This document shows positions 50,428 to 59,844 of a DNA stretch of 64,000 nucleotides, in pieces (the stretch's first letter is position 1; each line of letters opens with the position of its first letter). The notes beneath the pieces are model-generated. The model saw nothing but the letters and a program-made list of their open reading frames with translations. It made no database searches and was not told the origin of the DNA. This DNA is from Flavipsychrobacter sp. (GTDB taxonomy: Bacteria; Bacteroidota; Bacteroidia; Chitinophagales; Chitinophagaceae): NCBI GenBank assembly GCA_017849575.1, contig JAFIGV010000027.1:124001-188000 (forward strand), given 5' to 3'. The translations under genes were made by a program, and so were the position numbers.

Positions 50428-51423
50428 TTACAGAGCACCCAGTGCCGTAATGACTTCCGGCAGTGTTTTAGATACCGGGCGCAGGGTGTCCATCATATTG
50501 AAAGTGGCCGTAAGATTCTTAAGCTCGGCATAATAATATATACCATTGCGTAGCGACAGCGATACGGCATGGAAGTTAGCATTGACGGGAATTTGATAGT
50601 TATTGGTCAGACTCCATTTTCTGGAGCTGTCCGTGAACATTTGCATATAACTCACAGCGTTCATGCTTGGAAAAACAAGAAATACCATGGTGTTGGTCTT
50701 GTTGAGTCCCAAAGTGTCTTTGCTTACCAGATTGATGTTGGTGAGCAACTGCCCGCTGTTGTTCATAAAGTAATCGCAGTTGATCCAATTAAAGCTGGTA
50801 CAGGAATCAAACATGTAATAGGCCACACCATTGGTGGTATCTACAAATTGATTGTACACAAGGGTGCCCGCATTCGGTGCCGATTGCGCCCAGGTCACTA
50901 CAGAGTCGCCGTTGTTATTGTTGCCGTAAAATAGCGCCATAGGTGGAAATGCCGGCGTGCTGCTGGCTACGAAGCCTATGCCGTAGGTGGTAGGAAATAC
51001 TTCCTGTCCGCTGCGGTAGGCTTTAAGATGCACCTGTCCGCCACTCATCAGCAATCTGCCCAATGCTACAGTGCTGGAGCGGTTGCCGATCACTTCTCCC
51101 GGGGTGTACATCTCTGTGAGTTTAAGTTGGATTTGTCCAGAGGTCACCGGCATGCCGTTCTTGTCTCTGAATGAGTTAGGGTAAAAAATAAGCCGGGTGT
51201 TCTTACTGCCATAAACCACCTGAAGCGCACCTGCGTTCACCTGCAGATCTTGCCGGGCGGTGATGGTACGAGTGCCTGCAAAAAGATTACCGAGTATCTG
51301 TTTGGTGCCCGAGCTATCGGTTGGTGGCAAAACGCCAGAACTGTTACTCTCTTTGTTGCAGGAAGCAAACCATACTGATGCTGCCATTAGAAAAAGGGTT
51401 AGCGAGCGCGTATATTTTCTCAT
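50428..51423 (-). CDS. Lipoprotein of unknown function
   Basis: 331 residues from the ATG at 51423 (MRKYTRSLTLFLMAASVWFA); an ATG six codons earlier would add a charged leader. The lipobox WFASC is followed by NKES. The mature part opens GTKQILGNLFAG.RTITARQDLQV and contains beta-rich, Asn-containing segments with a pair of Cys (near 207-213) in FDSCTSFNWINCDYF. No family is recognised with confidence. It could be an adhesin-type or carbohydrate-binding surface protein. It has its own terminator. Confidence 0.7.
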   Translation of the reverse strand: MRKYTRSLTLFLMAASVWFASCNKESNSSGVLPPTDSSGTKQILGNLFAGTRTITARQDLQVNAGALQVVYGSKNTRLIFYPNSFRDKNGMPVTSGQIQLKLTEMYTPGEVIGNRSSTVALGRLLMSGGQVHLKAYRSGQEVFPTTYGIGFVASSTPAFPPMALFYGNNNNGDSVVTWAQSAPNAGTLVYNQFVDTTNGVAYYMFDSCTSFNWINCDYFMNNSGQLLTNINLVSKDTLGLNKTNTMVFLVFPSMNAVSYMQMFTDSSRKWSLTNNYQIPVNANFHAVSLSLRNGIYYYAELKNLTATFNMMDTLRPVSKTLPEVITALGAL

Positions 51424-51563
51424 GTCAATGCTGTTTTTCAAATTGTACAGACGATGTTAGTTATAAAGATGTTAGCAGACGGGCAAATCATCAGCCTGCC
51501 CGCTCTGAAAAATACTGCTAAAGATATTTATTGTTTGGTTTAGTTGTTAACCCTTCCGCTATT

Positions 51564-52439
51564 TTATGGCACCAGCACCTGTAAACTGCCGGGTTTTAAG
51601 TAGAAGCGCACGGATTCTTTGCAGGGATGCGCATCTCCGTCCGTCTGCATGAGGGTAAGCCCCGGATGCCTTACGGTTACTTCCCGCGCCAGAATATGCT
51701 TTACAAAGGCACTGCTGAGAATGGTGCCGCGCCATAGCCGCAGAGCCATGAGCCCACCCAATATCTTCGGGAATTTCCTGATGATGACCACATCGAGCAA
51801 ACCGTCACTGTAGCTGGCCCCCGGTGCTATTTTAAAGTCGTAACCAAACTGTGTACCGTTGGCAACGTTGATGATAAAGGCGCGCTCACGGCTTTGCACT
51901 CCGTCAATAACAATATCCCAGTCCCATTCCTTGTATGTCCACATGTGCTTGGTTACCAGCCAGCTATACACGGTTATCCCCCTCCGCAGACTCCGGGCAA
52001 ACTTTTTTGAAATGAGTGCATCGAAGGCTACACCGGCATTGCTGACAAAAGCGTGTTCATTGGCAAAGCCTACATCTATAGGAATGCTGCGGTCCTGGTT
52101 GATGACCTGAATCGCCCTTTCGGGTGTCAGTGGTATTTTCAGGGTTCTGGCCATACCATTGCCTGAACCCTTGGGTACAATGGCCAGGCGGGTGTCTGTT
52201 CCCATCAGGCCCTTTACAATGTCGTTTACAGATCCGTCACCGCCTACGGCCACCACGGCATAGGCGCCTTTGTCTGCGGCTGTTTTCGCCAGCTCAGTGC
52301 CATGCCGTGCATATTGGGTGTGTACTATTTCATAGGAAAAAGTATCGTGATGGAGTTCTTTGTCGATAGCGTGCTGTATGGCCTTTTCCCGGTCCACACC
52401 CGACCTTGGGTTGATGATGAATACAAGGTGCTTCATCAT
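51564..52439 (-). CDS. Diacylglycerol/lipid kinase (YegS/BmrU family)
   Basis: 291 residues. FIINPRSGVDREKA opens the kinase domain, and VVAVGGDGSVNDIVKGLM holds the GGDG nucleotide motif, followed by LAIVPKGSGNGMARTL. The family phosphorylates diacylglycerol or related lipids, recycling lipid or forming glycolipid precursors. The start overlaps the nadC stop by one base (two adjacent ATG codons at 52439 and 52436), so the pair is probably co-translated. Confidence 0.9.
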   Translation of the reverse strand: MMKHLVFIINPRSGVDREKAIQHAIDKELHHDTFSYEIVHTQYARHGTELAKTAADKGAYAVVAVGGDGSVNDIVKGLMGTDTRLAIVPKGSGNGMARTLKIPLTPERAIQVINQDRSIPIDVGFANEHAFVSNAGVAFDALISKKFARSLRRGITVYSWLVTKHMWTYKEWDWDIVIDGVQSRERAFIINVANGTQFGYDFKIAPGASYSDGLLDVVIIRKFPKILGGLMALRLWRGTILSSAFVKHILAREVTVRHPGLTLMQTDGDAHPCKESVRFYLKPGSLQVLVP

Positions 52440-53278
52440 TAAGCGAGCTGCGCTTTTAGGCTCAGGTCCATGCTTACTGCGTGGTGGATAATCGCTCCCA
52501 CAGAAATAAAATCAACACCGGTCGCTGCGTAAGAAACAATGTTGTCGAGATGGATGCCCCCACTTGCTTCGGTCTCAGCCTGACCTGCAATCATGCTTAC
52601 GGCCTCTGCAAGCATTTCGGGTGTGTAGTTGTCCAGCATGATCCTGTCTGCACCACCTGCGTTGAGCACGCGCTGCACATCATTCAGGCTTCGGGTTTCA
52701 ACTTCTATTTTGAGATCAAGGTTGTGTTGCCGCAGGTATTGCCGTGTCTTTTCAATAGCTTTTTCTATTCCGCCGCAGAAGTCGATGTGATTATCCTTCA
52801 GCATCACCATATCATAAAGCCCCATCCGGTGGTTCATACCGCCGCCTATGGTTACCGCTTCTTTTTCGAAGGCGCGAAAAAGTGGTGTGGTCTTTCTGGT
52901 GTCCAGAATTTTTGTAGGATAAGCGGCAATCTTTTGCACATAGCGGTGGGTGAGCGTGGCAATGCCGCTCATGCGTTGCATGCAGTTGAGGGTTAGCCGT
53001 TCCGCCTGCAAGATGGTATGTACCCGGGCGCTTACCTCGAAGGCAGTTTCACCTGCGGTCACAGCATCGCCGTCTTTTTTATGTATCACAAAGCTGGCAT
53101 CGGGCTCCAGGTATTTAAAGATATCCTGCGCCAGTGCTACACCAGCCAGAATGCCCGTTTCCTTTATTTTCAATACCGCCCTTCCTGCAGCAGACGGGTC
53201 AATGCTGGCCAGCGTTGATACATCGCCGGTGCCCATATCTTCTTTAAGTGCTGCTGCAATAAATTCGTTCGTAGTCAT
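52439..53278 (-). CDS. nadC: Nicotinate-nucleotide pyrophosphorylase (carboxylating)
   Basis: 279 residues. Conserved segments are EDMGTGDVS, LNCMQRMSGIAT, ILDTRKTTPLFR, GGGMNHRMGLYDMVMLKDNHI and the ASGGIHLDN phosphate-binding turn. NadC transfers the phosphoribosyl group of PRPP to quinolinate and releases CO2, giving nicotinate mononucleotide for NAD synthesis. It shares a base with the lipid-kinase gene downstream and follows queA by 55 bases. Confidence 0.95.
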   Translation of the reverse strand: MTTNEFIAAALKEDMGTGDVSTLASIDPSAAGRAVLKIKETGILAGVALAQDIFKYLEPDASFVIHKKDGDAVTAGETAFEVSARVHTILQAERLTLNCMQRMSGIATLTHRYVQKIAAYPTKILDTRKTTPLFRAFEKEAVTIGGGMNHRMGLYDMVMLKDNHIDFCGGIEKAIEKTRQYLRQHNLDLKIEVETRSLNDVQRVLNAGGADRIMLDNYTPEMLAEAVSMIAGQAETEASGGIHLDNIVSYAATGVDFISVGAIIHHAVSMDLSLKAQLA

Positions 53279-53333
53279 GATCTGAGGATTGCAAAGCTAA
53301 GGAATCGCAAAAAGCTTAACCTGAAAGTAAGGA

Positions 53334-54560
53334 TTAATTAACCCGTCGCCAGAGCAGGCTTCCATCGCCGTAGCTTAAAAAGCGGAACTGATGACTCAAG
53401 GCGTAATCATAAATTTTTCTCCAGTCGTCGCCTGTCCACGCGGCAATGAGCAGCAACAGCGTTGATCTGGGCTGATGAAAGTTGGTCACCAGACCGGTGG
53501 CAACCTTAAACTCATAACCCGGAGCGATGAGTATCTGGGTTCTGGTGATCAGTCTTGTCCTGTGGTTGTGCAGCATCCAGTCGGCCAGTGCCTGCAAGGC
53601 ATGGGTCAGAGCCGGCGCCCGGTCCTGCAGCTCATACGGTTCCCATTGCGAAACCGCTATGTTTTGAAAATCGGGAACGACATGATTCAGCAGTTTTACT
53701 CCCATCCAGTACAACGACTCAAGGGTTCTGAGCGAAGTAGTGCCCACGGCAATGATCCTTTTGCCTTCTCGGGCTATGAGTTTCTCTATCAGAGTGAGCG
53801 ATACGTCTATCCATTCTGCATGCATCTCATGCTCCGCCATGGTTTCGGTCTTTACCGGCTTAAAGGTTCCCGCGCCCACATGCAGGGTTACAAAACCTTT
53901 GGTCACACCGCGCACGCTCAGACGTTCCATCACTTCCTGCGTAAAATGAAGGCCCGCTGTAGGTGCTGCCACGCTGCCTTCTTCTTTCGCATATATGGTC
54001 TGGTAGCGTTCTTCGTCGGCTTGCCCGGCTTCGCGGTGCAGGTAGGGAGGAAGGGGCACCCGTCCTGCTTCGTGCAATACTTCTGCAAAAGTTAAGGTGG
54101 GGTCATCCCAACTCAATGCAACGGTAAACGACCCGGCATGCCTTTCCACAATAGTGGCCGACAGACAAAAATGATCATAAGTATGGCTGAGTGTCGCCCC
54201 ATGTTTCCACTTACTGGCGCCGCCAATCATACATGTCCACCACACCTCCCCCTTTTGCTGCATGGCCGTTTGTATATCTGCATATTGGCGGTGCGGCTCC
54301 AGGCAAAAGACCTCTATAGTGCCGCCGGTGGATTTTACAAACAAAAGCCGCGCATGTATGACCCGCGTTTCATTGAATAGGATAAGATCGCCCGGATCAA
54401 GTAGCTGGTCGATCTGATCGTACCGATGTTCCGTCAGGTGGCCGTCTTTGTATTGCAACAGCCGGGAAGCGTCGCGTTGATCCAGCGGAAAACGGGCAAT
54501 ACTTTCGTCGGGCAGGGGGTAGTCATAATCTTCAATGCGCAGGTGCCTGGGGTGTGTCAT
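53334..54560 (-). CDS. queA: S-adenosylmethionine:tRNA ribosyltransferase-isomerase
   Basis: 408 residues. Conserved QueA segments are YPLPDESIARFPLDQRDASRLL, LILFNETRVIHARL, AAPTAGLHFTQEVMERL, LHVGAGTFKPV, TTSLRTLESL and NFHQPRSTLLLL (each shown in part). It transfers and rearranges the ribosyl unit of SAM to queuosine precursor at tRNA position 34. The Bacteroidota form is longer than the roughly 350-residue E. coli protein, mainly in the middle. It is 22 bases downstream of the dGTPase gene. Confidence 0.95.
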   Translation of the reverse strand: MTHPRHLRIEDYDYPLPDESIARFPLDQRDASRLLQYKDGHLTEHRYDQIDQLLDPGDLILFNETRVIHARLLFVKSTGGTIEVFCLEPHRQYADIQTAMQQKGEVWWTCMIGGASKWKHGATLSHTYDHFCLSATIVERHAGSFTVALSWDDPTLTFAEVLHEAGRVPLPPYLHREAGQADEERYQTIYAKEEGSVAAPTAGLHFTQEVMERLSVRGVTKGFVTLHVGAGTFKPVKTETMAEHEMHAEWIDVSLTLIEKLIAREGKRIIAVGTTSLRTLESLYWMGVKLLNHVVPDFQNIAVSQWEPYELQDRAPALTHALQALADWMLHNHRTRLITRTQILIAPGYEFKVATGLVTNFHQPRSTLLLLIAAWTGDDWRKIYDYALSHQFRFLSYGDGSLLWRRVN

Positions 54561-54582
54561 GTGTGGGTATTTCTTATGATTA

Positions 54583-55974
54583 TTATCGTAACTCCGGTAT
54601 GTTGATGCCCGTTATCTTCCGATAAAGGTCGATAGCATACAAGTCTGTCATGCCGGAAATAAAATCCACCACCGATTGTATATCGCTATAGAGATGCTTT
54701 TCTTTACGGCTGAGTACAAATTGTGCGGGAATGAGTTGCAGCAATTTTTCGGTTCGTGCATTTAATGGAGAACAAACGGCTTGTACAAACTCCTGCAGCA
54801 GACCACCGATAACGGTAAAACCTGCCAGTTCTATTTCCAGCACCGAACGGTAATTATAAATATGCTTCACTGAAAAATCATTTATAAGGCCAATTAGCCG
54901 CTGATCATTCGCCGAAAGGCACTTCAACAGGTCGGTCTCCAGGCTTCCTTCAAGCAAGGACTGTTCCATCTTCATAAACACTGCTGAAAGCTTTTCTACC
55001 ATCAGCCCGATCCATTTTGCCCTTAGGAACTGCACCTTCTGATTGTCGTCATTGATCTGGCTCAGCGTCTGCTCTACACGGCTCAGCGCATTATACCCCT
55101 GTTCTTGTTCAAAAAAAGGAAGGAATAACTCCAGCAACTGTTTTAGCGTTACAATATGCAGCCGGTGGGCGTCTTCCAGATCGATGATGCGGTAGCAGAT
55201 ATCGTCGGCAGCTTCGGTAAGGTAAACGAAAGGGTGGCGGGCATATACTTGTTTAGCGCTTTCTTTTTTCGGCATCCCAAAGCATGCAGCAATGTCTTCA
55301 AAAACCGGTATCTCGCTATCGAAGAAGCCGGATTTTTTGGTTGCGATCCAGCCGCTCTTTTTATCAAATCCTTCTAAAGAACTGCAGGGATATTTTACAA
55401 TGGCTGCGAGTGTGGCATAAGTAAGTTTGTACCCACCCTGCTGCGGTTCATTAAAGCTGTGGGTTAGCACGCGAAAGGCGTTGGAATTTCCTTCAAAAAG
55501 TTCAAAATCTCTGCGTTGATTTTCCGTAAGCCCTGCATGTATGGCCTGTCTCGCAACCCCATCGGCGCCGGTAAAAAAATGCCGGATCGCATCTTCGCCC
55601 GAGTGGCCAAAGGGTGGGTTGCCGATGTCGTGAGCCAGGCAGGCGGCAGCAATCACCGACTGTAGTTCGTGCCGGTAAAAATCTCTGAAAAGCTCGCCTT
55701 CGTGCGGGTATTTTTCAGCAATCTGTTCTCCGACGGCCTTGCCCAGCGAGCGGCCAACAGACGCTACCTCAAGGCTGTGGGTAAGCCGGTTGTGGACAAA
55801 AACCGCACCCGGTAATGGGAAAACCTGGGTCTTGTTTTGCAACCGCCGGAAAGCGGAAGAAAAAATGATCCGGTCGTAGTCGCGCAAAAATGAGGTACGT
55901 ACCCTGTCCGGGTTAGCATCTTTGCGCAGGCTGTCTCCCGTCCGCCTGGAGCTGAAAAGCGAAGACCAGTTCAT
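54583..55974 (-). CDS. dgt: Deoxyguanosinetriphosphate triphosphohydrolase (dGTPase)
   Basis: 463 residues from the ATG at 55974 (MNWSSLFSSRRTGD); the longer frame to 56043 is not family-like. HD-domain motifs are RLTHSLEVASV, ACLAHDIGNPPFGHSGEDAI and EAADDICYRIIDLEDAH, supplying the metal-binding His/Asp residues. It splits dGTP into deoxyguanosine and triphosphate, controlling dNTP pools. It leads a unit with queA, nadC and the lipid-kinase gene and diverges from scoA. Confidence 0.92.
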   Translation of the reverse strand: MNWSSLFSSRRTGDSLRKDANPDRVRTSFLRDYDRIIFSSAFRRLQNKTQVFPLPGAVFVHNRLTHSLEVASVGRSLGKAVGEQIAEKYPHEGELFRDFYRHELQSVIAAACLAHDIGNPPFGHSGEDAIRHFFTGADGVARQAIHAGLTENQRRDFELFEGNSNAFRVLTHSFNEPQQGGYKLTYATLAAIVKYPCSSLEGFDKKSGWIATKKSGFFDSEIPVFEDIAACFGMPKKESAKQVYARHPFVYLTEAADDICYRIIDLEDAHRLHIVTLKQLLELFLPFFEQEQGYNALSRVEQTLSQINDDNQKVQFLRAKWIGLMVEKLSAVFMKMEQSLLEGSLETDLLKCLSANDQRLIGLINDFSVKHIYNYRSVLEIELAGFTVIGGLLQEFVQAVCSPLNARTEKLLQLIPAQFVLSRKEKHLYSDIQSVVDFISGMTDLYAIDLYRKITGINIPELR

Positions 55975-56128
55975 ACCGTAAAAATGCAATAAAAATCGCA
56001 CAGCCTGCCACCGCACGCATGGGAATGCTACCGCTCCAACCATAGGGCCGGCCGAAAGCCCGGTTTCTCATAAGGAAGATTAAACTGTTGTTTTTTACAG
56101 AACTATTATTTTCGCTCAAACTTTTCAA

Positions 56129-56827
56129 ATGAATAAAGTAGTTGCCAACGCAGACGAAGCCATAAAAGATATTGAATCGGGCGCTACGCTCATGCTCGGA
56201 GGTTTTGGTTTGTGCGGCATTCCGGAGAACTGTATTACCGCTATTGTAAAAAAAGGCATTCAAAACCTTACCTGTATTTCCAACAATGCCGGTGTCGACG
56301 ATTTCGGTATCGGGCTGATGTTGCAGAGCCGGCAGGTCAAAAAAATGATCTCTTCCTATGTGGGCGAAAATGCTGAATTCGAGCGTCAGTTGTTGAGTGG
56401 TGAGCTGGAGGTGGAACTGCTCCCACAGGGAACACTGGCTACTCGTTGCATGGCTTCGGGCTATGGCATGCCTGCCGTGTATCTGCTGGCAGGGGTAGGT
56501 ACCGAAGTGGCAGAAGGTAAGGAGACCCGAAACTTTAAGGGAAAAGATTATCTGCTGGAATATGCTTTCGATTCCGACTTTGCCATAGTAAAAGCCTGGA
56601 AGGGCGATACCATGGGCAACCTGATCTTTAAAGACACGGCAAGGAATTTCAATCCGCTGATGGCTATGGCCGGAAAGATAACCATTGCAGAAGTAGAAGA
56701 ACTGGTGCAGCCCGGCGAGCTCGATCCTAATTTTATCCATGTGCCCGGCATTTATGTGCATCGCATCTTTCAGGGCTCGAACTACGAAAAAAGAATTGAA
56801 CAACGCACAACGAGAAAAAGAAACTAA
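56129..56827 (+). CDS. scoA: Succinyl-CoA:3-ketoacid CoA-transferase subunit A
   Basis: 232 residues. [19 protein letters not shown] and [14 protein letters not shown] are typical of the alpha subunit of family I CoA transferases. With ScoB it moves CoA from succinyl-CoA to acetoacetate in ketone-body and short-chain acid use. A long frame on the opposite strand (about 55913-56803) is a shadow. The scoB gene follows two bases later. TATTTTCG about 20 bases upstream is a one-mismatch -7 element. Confidence 0.95.
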   Translation: MNKVVANADEAIKDIESGATLMLGGFGLCGIPENCITAIVKKGIQNLTCISNNAGVDDFGIGLMLQSRQVKKMISSYVGENAEFERQLLSGELEVELLPQGTLATRCMASGYGMPAVYLLAGVGTEVAEGKETRNFKGKDYLLEYAFDSDFAIVKAWKGDTMGNLIFKDTARNFNPLMAMAGKITIAEVEELVQPGELDPNFIHVPGIYVHRIFQGSNYEKRIEQRTTRKRN

Positions 56828-56829
56828 TC

Positions 56830-57486
56830 ATGCCTCTTAATAAAGAACAAATTGCGCAACGTATTGCCCGAGAGCTGCAGGACGGCTATTATGTAAACCT
56901 CGGCATCGGAATACCCACGCTGGTGGCCAACTACATACCCGATGGGGTGAGTGTGGTGTTGCAAAGCGAAAACGGCTTGCTCGGTATGGGGCCTTTCCCT
57001 TTCGAAGGTGAAGAGGATGCCGACCTGATCAATGCAGGTAAACAAACGATTACCACACTACCGGGTTCCGCCATTTTCGACAGTGCGATGAGCTTTGGCA
57101 TGATTCGCGCTGGCAAGGTTGACCTTACTGTGTTGGGAGCTATGGAAGTAGCCGACAATGGAGATATTGCCAACTGGAAAATTCCGGGTAAAATGGTAAA
57201 GGGTATGGGCGGTGCCATGGATCTTGTAGCGGCAGCAAAAAACATTATCGTAGCGATGCAGCACACGGATAAAGCGGGCAATTCTAAATTGCTGCCCAGG
57301 TGTTCACTACCCATCACCGGCCTTCGTTGCGTAAAAAAAGTGGTTTCCGATCTGGGGGTTTTTGATGTTACAGAAAATGGTTTTGTCTGCCTCGAATATG
57401 CGCCGGGCGTAAGCATCGACGAAATCAAGGCCAAAACAGCGGGCCGCCTCACCATAGCCTCCGATGTCAAAGAAATGAGTTCCTGA
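56830..57486 (+). CDS. scoB: Succinyl-CoA:3-ketoacid CoA-transferase subunit B
   Basis: 218 residues. YVNLGIGIPTLVANYIP opens the beta subunit, and the catalytic Glu lies in QSENGLLGMGPFP, which forms the glutamyl-CoA intermediate. GGAMDLVAAAKNIIVAMQHT follows as expected. It is the partner of ScoA in a two-gene unit, with csaA two bases downstream. Confidence 0.96.
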   Translation: MPLNKEQIAQRIARELQDGYYVNLGIGIPTLVANYIPDGVSVVLQSENGLLGMGPFPFEGEEDADLINAGKQTITTLPGSAIFDSAMSFGMIRAGKVDLTVLGAMEVADNGDIANWKIPGKMVKGMGGAMDLVAAAKNIIVAMQHTDKAGNSKLLPRCSLPITGLRCVKKVVSDLGVFDVTENGFVCLEYAPGVSIDEIKAKTAGRLTIASDVKEMSS

Positions 57487-57488
57487 TC

Positions 57489-57818
57489 ATGCTAAGCTGG
57501 GAAGATTTTGAGAAAGTGGATATGCGCACGGGCACCATTATCAAAGCCGAAGTTTTCCCCAAGGCTAAAAAAGCCGCTTTTAAACTCGAGATAGATTTTG
57601 GTCGGTTAGGCATTAAACGATCCTCGGCCCAGATCACGGAGCTGTACAGCACGCAGGAGCTTGTCGGGCAACAGGTGATTGCCGTAGTCAATTTTCCTCC
57701 CAAAAGAATCGGCCCCTTCATTTCCGAATGCCTGGTGCTGGGCATCATTGGGGCCAGGGAGGGCGTAGTACTTCTGCACCCCGGCCGGAAAGTAGCCAAC
57801 GGTCTCAAGATCGGCTGA
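57489..57818 (+). CDS. csaA: CsaA-type tRNA-binding protein/secretion chaperone
   Basis: 109 residues, the usual CsaA length. It is a single tRNA-binding (EMAP/OB-fold) domain: DFEKVDMRTGTIIKAEVFPKA, SSAQITELYSTQELVGQQV and ECLVLGIIGAREGVVLLHPG (each in part). Bacillus CsaA binds unfolded preproteins and tRNA. The gene is two bases past scoB, so it is likely co-transcribed although the functions are unrelated. Confidence 0.93.
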   Translation: MLSWEDFEKVDMRTGTIIKAEVFPKAKKAAFKLEIDFGRLGIKRSSAQITELYSTQELVGQQVIAVVNFPPKRIGPFISECLVLGIIGAREGVVLLHPGRKVANGLKIG

Positions 57819-57863
57819 GCAAATTCCTTTGCCGGAATACTGTGATTTGCGTATTTTCAGCTT

Positions 57864-58907
57864 GTGCGCAATCTTCTCATTGTCCTCTTGCTGTTTTTTT
57901 CTACCCAGGGCCGTCTTTTGGCGCAGGTAAAATCGGAGGGAGAACTCATTGAGAGCCTGATGCGTAGCCTACAGACTAAAGACAGCCGCTCGTATATAGA
58001 TCTGTTTCCGCAAACCGACACCATAGAAAGCTGGGTATTGCAATATGCCGACCGGAATTCGGACGACTACCGGCGGATGGTGCACCTTAAGGACGATTAC
58101 AACGCGCATCTCTTGTTTGATTCCTCTATCAGAGCTGAGGCAGAAAAAGGCTTTGAAGACTTTCTGCGCCGGGGCAATGCGTTGGGCGTGCATTGGGATC
58201 AGCTTGTGTTTATTCGCTATGAATTGGAAAAGCTTCGCCGGGGTAGAGACCTGATCACCGAGAAGATTTCACAGCTTCGGTTTTTGGGATACGTGTTCGT
58301 GAAAGATATGCTCAGCCGCAAAACTTATGCCTTTACCATATTCGATATTATGGAAGTAAATGGCCTCTGGTATGGCGGAGAACTCTCGCGGATCTTCAGA
58401 GCTTCCAACAAAGAAGAATACCAGCAGGCGCTCGCAATGGAGCGTAAAAAGGAACGTCTCAAAGAACTGGGCCTTGCGGATACCTCAAAACAAGCTGCTC
58501 CTGCCTTCGACGAAGATGCCGATAACAAAATGCCAAGGCTTAAGGAAATAGTGGATAGAAAATTCTATGTAGGCAAGTTTGATAACGAGATCACCGTGCA
58601 GCTCTATGTGCGCTATGTGAAAGGCAATTGTCCGGAAATAGCCTGCTCATGGGAGGCCCTGTTCAAATTTGGTGATCAGGATGAGTATGTATTGATGGAG
58701 GTGTCGCGCACCCATGATGGCAACTGGCTTTTTTCGGAAGATCTCGGAGGTATGGAACTGAAGCTGGACGGTAAGCATTACACGGGCTCCTATGCCTCTG
58801 CCAGCGATAAAACCGAGTACGAAGTAAAGTTTGTCGAAACGGATGTGCCCACAAAAAAGATACAGATGCTCGACGAAATTCTTGATTCCGGCGCTGAGGA
58901 TGAATGA
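57864..58907 (+). CDS. Secreted or lipid-free periplasmic protein of unknown function
   Basis: 347 residues with a GTG start at 57864, which begins a signal peptide (MRNLLIVLLLFFSTQGRLLA). The mature region is mainly helical and charged at first, then beta-rich after about residue 230, with two Cys (near 253 and 257) in GNCPEIACSW. An acidic end (GAEDE) closes it. No known family is recognised. It sits 45 bases after csaA and converges on the RNase Z gene three bases away. Confidence 0.75.
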   Translation: MRNLLIVLLLFFSTQGRLLAQVKSEGELIESLMRSLQTKDSRSYIDLFPQTDTIESWVLQYADRNSDDYRRMVHLKDDYNAHLLFDSSIRAEAEKGFEDFLRRGNALGVHWDQLVFIRYELEKLRRGRDLITEKISQLRFLGYVFVKDMLSRKTYAFTIFDIMEVNGLWYGGELSRIFRASNKEEYQQALAMERKKERLKELGLADTSKQAAPAFDEDADNKMPRLKEIVDRKFYVGKFDNEITVQLYVRYVKGNCPEIACSWEALFKFGDQDEYVLMEVSRTHDGNWLFSEDLGGMELKLDGKHYTGSYASASDKTEYEVKFVETDVPTKKIQMLDEILDSGAEDE

Positions 58908-58910
58908 CCC

Positions 58911-59816
58911 TTATATTTCGTAAGCTGTTCCCTCAAGCGTGGTGAAGACATTCGGAAAAATTTCTGCGGCCTCATCTCTAAAAGCTTCCAGTTCCTTATA
59001 TTTTGATGAGAAATGACCCAGCAACAACTGCCGGGCGCCTGCCAGTTTTGCTATAGTGGCAGCCTGGCGGGCAGTGCTGTGAAACCGGGTAGCAGCCTTT
59101 ATGGCATCGGCTTCAAGGTAGGTACATTCGTGATATATCGTATCCGCGCCTTGTATATGCTGCAAAAAAGTTTCCGTGAATAAGGTATCCGCACAGTAGG
59201 CATAGCGTTTGCTTTGAGGACCGTCTTCAGTCACCCATTCATTTTTTATAATCCTGCCGTCGGCGGTTTCGTAATCCTCTCCATGCTTGAGCCGGTCATA
59301 AAAATAGGCGGGGATTTCATGCGCCCTGCATTGCTCGGGCAGCAGTTTGCGCCCTTTTGTCTTCCGCTCTATCAAAAAGCCATGGCAGGCAATGCGGTGC
59401 ATAACGGGGAAACTCCGCACCGAAAAAGAATCATTGTCCACCAGCAGTTCGCTCTCATTTTCGCGCAGCGGATGGAAAGTGTAGGGGTAACACAATACCG
59501 TGTCGGCCACCTCAAGTATTTGCTGCAGTATGCTCTCCAGTGCCGGCGGGCCATATACATGCAGCGGCAGCGTACGTCCGAGCAGGCTCATGCTGTTGAT
59601 CAGTCCGGGAAGCCCGAAATAATGATCTCCGTGCAAATGGCTGATGAAAATATGCTGCATCTTGCGCCATCTTAATCCGTAGCGCTGCATTTGTATCTGT
59701 GTGCCTTCGCCGCAATCAATAAGGATGTCGCTGCCGTATACGGACACTACCTGCGCCGTGGGGTGCCTCCCGAAGGCGGGCAATGCTGAGTTGTTTCCAA
59801 GTATAGTTACTTTCAT
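58911..59816 (-). CDS. rnz: Ribonuclease Z
   Basis: 301 residues from the ATG at 59816 (MKVTILGNNSALPAFGRHPTAQ, in part); the frame to 59870 is a leader. The metallo-beta-lactamase motif HLHGDHYFGLPG carries the zinc ligands, and CADTLF, YHECTYLE and LLGHFSSKY provide further ligands. Short-form RNase Z cuts the 3' trailer of tRNA precursors. It follows a STAS-like gene by 28 bases on the same strand. Confidence 0.95.
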   Translation of the reverse strand: MKVTILGNNSALPAFGRHPTAQVVSVYGSDILIDCGEGTQIQMQRYGLRWRKMQHIFISHLHGDHYFGLPGLINSMSLLGRTLPLHVYGPPALESILQQILEVADTVLCYPYTFHPLRENESELLVDNDSFSVRSFPVMHRIACHGFLIERKTKGRKLLPEQCRAHEIPAYFYDRLKHGEDYETADGRIIKNEWVTEDGPQSKRYAYCADTLFTETFLQHIQGADTIYHECTYLEADAIKAATRFHSTARQAATIAKLAGARQLLLGHFSSKYKELEAFRDEAAEIFPNVFTTLEGTAYEI

Positions 59817-59844
59817 CGTGTTAGCATATAGTAGCTCCGCGCCT

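Noticed and set aside
55913-56803. 296-codon frame on the minus strand across scoA
   Set aside because: It is antisense to the clear ScoA subunit and overlaps the dgt start. Its translation has no domain, signal peptide or family features.
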